Source of the DNA: an uncultured Clostridia bacterium
GTDB lineage: Bacteria; Bacillota; Clostridia; Christensenellales; UBA1242
Direction: 5' to 3'
Length of the DNA: 7,723 bases
NCBI GenBank assembly: GCA_934725795.1
Contig: CAKVCF010000027.1
Span: 1-7,723, forward strand
Position 1 is the stretch's first letter, and each line of letters begins with the position of its first letter. The notes beneath the pieces are model-generated. The model made no database searches. It saw nothing but the letters and a program-made list of their open reading frames with translations, and had not been told where the DNA came from. Of the stretch, positions 6,200 to 7,723 are shown one piece after another. The translations under genes and the position numbers were made by a program.

Positions 6200-6228
6200 A
6201 TTATAAATATTTGATTTTAAATTGTCAA
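6200..6228 (-). promoter_or_regulatory. Promoter of the T-box operon
   Basis: TTGACA (6228-6223), a 17 bp spacer and TATAAT (6205-6200) form a perfect sigma-A consensus. Transcription would start near 6193, just before stem I of the T-box. Confidence 0.9.
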
Positions 6229-6265
6229 GATTTCAAAGGCCGTTATTTTAACATTTTGTTAAAAC

Positions 6266-6294
6266 TTGACTTTTACAGAAATGTATGTTAAATT
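6266..6294 (+). promoter_or_regulatory. Probable promoter of the plus-strand gene
   Basis: TTGACT (6266-6271) lies 17 bp before TAAATT (6289-6294), a moderate -10 match. It is divergent from the T-box promoter, with about 38 bp between the two -35 boxes. The start would be near 6301, giving a short 5' UTR. Confidence 0.5.
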
Positions 6295-6331
6295 TTCATT
6301 ATTAAAAATTTATTTAAATTTAGGGGATTTT

Positions 6332-6925
6332 ATGAAATTTTATCACGCAAGCGATATTGCAGACTTAAAAGAATTATCACCTCAACAATCAAGCTATATT
6401 CAAAATCCAACACTGTTTTTTTCTTCTAAAATGGAAAACGTGTTGATTTACCTTGCAAACCCTGTTAAAAGGTTTTATGAACAAAAGTATGGAAAATCTA
6501 ACCAGATATTCCAAAAATTTGCAACTTATGGCTTTAACAAAGAAAAACTTTTGTCCATAGACGAATATTATCCAAATGCTTTACAAGAAAATTTTGGAGA
6601 TGTGCCTGGATATATATATGAAATTGAAGCCGAACCAAACAATCTTACTGAAAATAAAATACCTTATGTTTATTCCACAACTGAACCACAAAAAGTTACA
6701 AATTGCACTTACATTCCAAACGCTTTAGATTTAGTATTGGATTTTGAGAAAAAGGGTTTATTAAAAATAAATCGTTATGAAACATTAAGTGAAAAGAAAC
6801 TGCAGATAATCAAACAACAAATTGAAGATTGCTTCGCAAAAACAGACGATAAAATTTTTAAAGAGTTTTTAATTGAAAAATTTCCAAATCTAAATCTAGG
6901 TCAAAACACAACCATTAAAGATTAA
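6332..6925 (+). CDS. Conserved-looking protein of unknown function (197 residues)
   Basis: The start chosen is ATG 6332, preceded by AGGGGA (6322-6327). The frame stays open upstream, but its possible starts there overlap the promoter. The product begins MKFYHASDIADLKEL and contains PTLFFSSKMENVLIYLANPV and AEPNNLTENKIPYVYSTTEP. It looks soluble: no signal peptide, no membrane segment. The C-terminal third is charged and helical, ending in FLIEKFPNL. From memory, uncharacterised Firmicute proteins share the opening FYHAS and a '.YFS.K.ENVL.YL.NAV' stretch, usually without a domain name. An opening of this kind (Y-H-x-S/T then a Ser/Thr-rich strand) also occurs in ADP-ribosyltransferase-like folds, but the rest of such a site cannot be confirmed here. 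It stands alone on the plus strand with its own promoter; neighbours give no functional hint. Confidence 0.85.
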   Translation: MKFYHASDIADLKELSPQQSSYIQNPTLFFSSKMENVLIYLANPVKRFYEQKYGKSNQIFQKFATYGFNKEKLLSIDEYYPNALQENFGDVPGYIYEIEAEPNNLTENKIPYVYSTTEPQKVTNCTYIPNALDLVLDFEKKGLLKINRYETLSEKKLQIIKQQIEDCFAKTDDKIFKEFLIEKFPNLNLGQNTTIKD

Positions 6926-7080
6926 TTATTTTAGCAAACTATAGTCATATATATGCTTTAATTTCTACTCTCAAACAACTTAATTTTAAATTGACTATTT
7001 TAGCGTATGATTTGACTTTGTATTTAGCCATACAAACACCGCTTTGCCTTTTTGTTATTACAATCCAAACAAACTAATCA

Positions 7081-7108
7081 TTATGTAAAATTGCAATTTT
7101 TAACATAA
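7081..7108. repeat. Imperfect 28-bp palindrome
   Basis: TTATGT and ACATAA flank AAAATT-GC-AATTTT with 2 extra bases on one side. It lies about 50 bp upstream of the small-RNA promoter, so it could be an operator. Apart from it, 6926-7156 is AT-rich with no ORF, clear terminator or RNA gene that I can support. Confidence 0.25.
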
Positions 7109-7156
7109 AGGGCAAATTAATTTAAAAGCAATACCACATTCATTTAGTAAAAAGAA

Positions 7157-7185
7157 TTGACATTTACATTTGAACAATATATAAT
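7157..7185 (+). promoter_or_regulatory. Perfect consensus promoter of a small RNA
   Basis: TTGACA (7157-7162), a 17 bp spacer and TATAAT (7180-7185) match the sigma-A consensus exactly. The start is expected at about 7191-7193. No ORF with an RBS follows; a stem-loop-rich stretch and a terminator do. Confidence 0.88.
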
Positions 7186-7214
7186 GTGGTTGTTCGTTAT
7201 GAACTACACATTAT
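7181..7214. repeat. Dyad symmetry over the -10 box and start site
   Basis: ATAATGTG (7181-7188) and CACATTAT (7207-7214) are perfect inverted repeats. GTTC/GAAC (7192-7195 and 7201-7204) is nested inside them. The outer arm includes most of the -10 box, so this is a plausible repressor operator. Confidence 0.45.
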
Positions 7215-7275
7215 TCGTGTAAAGCTTATAACTTTTGTTTATAAGCACCAGAGCCGTATGGATGGCTCTTTTTTA
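7192..7275 (+). ncRNA. Putative small RNA, about 84 nt
   Basis: Bounded by a perfect promoter and an intrinsic terminator, the transcript would hold four stem-loops in series: GTTC/GAAC (7192-7204), ACAC/GTGT (7206-7220), a perfect 8 bp stem GCTTATAA/TTATAAGC with a 7 nt loop (7224-7246), and the terminator stem. There is no RBS plus ORF, so it is unlikely to be an mRNA. I do not recognise it as 6S, tmRNA, SRP, RNase P or a known riboswitch. Alternatively it is the terminated leader of a lost gene, since no gene follows. No target can be proposed from this window. Confidence 0.6.
7250..7274 (+). terminator. Intrinsic terminator of the small RNA
   Basis: AGAGCC (7250-7255) and GGCTCT (7264-7269) form a 6 bp GC-rich stem with an 8 nt loop. 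The U-run continues from the end of the stem to 7274. Confidence 0.85.
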
Positions 7276-7503
7276 TTTACACTTATTAAAAACTTTTCAT
7301 TCAGTTACTGTTTAAAACACCACTTACTTTCAAGCTTTTTTATGTTAACTTATTGAACACATCACATCATTGTTTATCATTTTATTGTTTAGTTTTTACC
7401 TTTTTGAAATAGCATCTCAAATAGATTTAACATGAACATGATACCTTTTGAATGATCAATGTTATCTATAAAATTTTTTCTTTTGTTTTATTGTGTGCTT
7501 TCC
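7276..7503. other. AT-rich spacer without a recognised feature
   Basis: This stretch between the small-RNA terminator and the next promoter has no ORF with an RBS, no strong hairpin and no tRNA-like sequence on either strand. Minor direct repeats (ATTGTTTA twice, AACATG twice) are not beyond what such composition gives. Confidence 0.6.
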
Positions 7504-7532
7504 TTGACAAACCCCCTAAAATAGATTATACT
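7504..7532 (+). promoter_or_regulatory. Strong promoter of the tRNA-half repeat region
   Basis: TTGACA (7504-7509), a 17 bp spacer and TATACT (7527-7532) match the sigma-A consensus except for one base. Transcription would begin near 7539, about 14 nt before the first tRNA-like unit, the spacing typical of tRNA genes. The repeat region is therefore probably transcribed strongly. Confidence 0.85.
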
Positions 7533-7552
7533 TGCAAAGTAACACGAAAAAT

Positions 7553-7589
7553 GCTGCTGTGGCTCAGCGGTAGAGCACCACCTTGGTAA
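7553..7589 (+). repeat. tRNA-Thr(GGU) 5' half, copy 1
   Basis: The sequence reads as tRNA positions 1-38: acceptor 5' strand GCTGCTG, then TG, the D-arm GCTC-AGCGGTA-GAGC, A26, anticodon-stem 5' strand CCACC and the full anticodon loop TTGGTAA with anticodon GGT (Thr). The expected GGTGG strand, variable loop, T-arm and acceptor 3' strand do not follow; AACAAAATCAGCAC and a T-run come instead. It is not a complete tRNA gene. It may be a tRNA-derived repeat, a split tRNA half, or the left junction of an insertion in the anticodon loop. Confidence 0.8.
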
Positions 7590-7652
7590 AACAAAATCAG
7601 CACTTTTTATCCACTAAATTTCACCGCAAAAATCGTTCAAAAACAGCACTAT

Positions 7653-7689
7653 GCTGGTGTGGCTCAGCGGTAGAGCACCACCTTGGTAA
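7653..7689 (+). repeat. tRNA-Thr(GGU) 5' half, copy 2
   Basis: It begins exactly 100 bp after copy 1 and is identical over 39 nt (7651-7689 against 7551-7589) except for one base: acceptor strand GCTGGTG instead of GCTGCTG. It also ends at the anticodon loop and continues with GATTTGAAATGCC, unrelated to what follows copy 1. No 3' half occurs in the remaining 34 nt of the window. The 62-nt stretch between copies (7590-7650) is unique, so the layout is repeat, unique spacer, repeat. Confidence 0.8.
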
Positions 7690-7723
7690 GATTTGAAATG
7701 CCTAAAATTACCGACTTAAAAAC

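Noticed and set aside
5972..6214. 80-codon plus-strand open frame
   Set aside because: It coincides with the T-box leader on the other strand; the sequence is explained by RNA structure.
6266..6331. Upstream extension of the 197-residue protein to TTG at 6266
   Set aside because: That start would lie inside the -35 box and has no RBS; ATG 6332 has AGGGGA at the right distance.
6926..6970. Terminator after the 197-residue protein
   Set aside because: Only AGCA/TGCT with weak inner A-T pairing is present and no proper U-run follows.
7192..7275. A tracrRNA-like RNA
   Set aside because: The promoter, hairpins and terminator resemble one superficially, but there is no CRISPR repeat or anti-repeat in the window.
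7553..7650. A complete tRNA-Thr gene
   Set aside because: The anticodon-stem 3' strand, a T-stem and a full acceptor 3' strand are missing. GTTCAAA near 7635 resembles a T-loop but has no stem around it, and CAGCACT pairs with the acceptor strand only imperfectly.
7551..7723. A CRISPR array
   Set aside because: Only two repeats are visible, the 61-nt spacer is long, the repeat is plainly tRNA sequence, and no cas gene is in the window.

Overview
The window is AT-rich, low-GC bacterial DNA. Genes have strong AGGAG/AAGGAG ribosome binding sites, near-consensus sigma-A promoters with 16-17 bp spacers, and a T-box leader. This points to a Firmicute, most likely an uncultured clostridial or gut lineage; the placement is inferred from style, not from a marker gene. 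No phage, transposase or CRISPR gene is visible.

The left 6.2 kb, all on the minus strand, is an aspartate/asparagine charging locus. In transcription order it holds: a promoter and T-box riboswitch (about 6228-5986) whose specifier codon reads GAC (Asp) and whose T-box bulge suits a G discriminator base; a divergent methionyl-tRNA-synthetase-like class I ligase (5929-3923); aspS (3824-2088); a 763 bp regulatory gap; asnA, ammonia-dependent asparagine synthetase (1324-335); and the first 78 codons of asnS (from 235, running off the left edge).

The 763 bp gap between aspS and asnA looks like a two-stage asparagine attenuator. It has its own promoter (1940-1913) and a 17-residue leader peptide with seven consecutive Asn codons (1888-1835). 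An antiterminator strand follows directly after the leader stop codon, then a strong intrinsic terminator (1784-1751). Further down is a second short ORF with a good RBS (1547-1479). Its 3' end pairs with an anti-Shine-Dalgarno strand (1470-1456), and that strand is also perfectly complementary over 13 nt to the asnA ribosome binding site. The proposed logic is that Asn-tRNA shortage relieves both the terminator and the RBS block, so AsnA makes Asn from Asp and AsnRS charges it. The upstream genes would instead answer to tRNA-Asp charging.

The right 1.5 kb is on the plus strand. It holds a 197-residue protein of unknown function (6332-6925); a probable small RNA with a perfect consensus promoter and a terminator (about 7192-7275); and, behind another strong promoter (7504-7532), two near-identical copies, exactly 100 bp apart, of the 5' half of a tRNA-Thr(GGU) gene. 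Each copy stops at the 3' side of the anticodon loop and is followed by unrelated sequence. The second lies close to the window edge, so this may be the start of a longer array. Apart from the sites listed, 6926-7156 and 7276-7503 are AT-rich with no recognisable gene.
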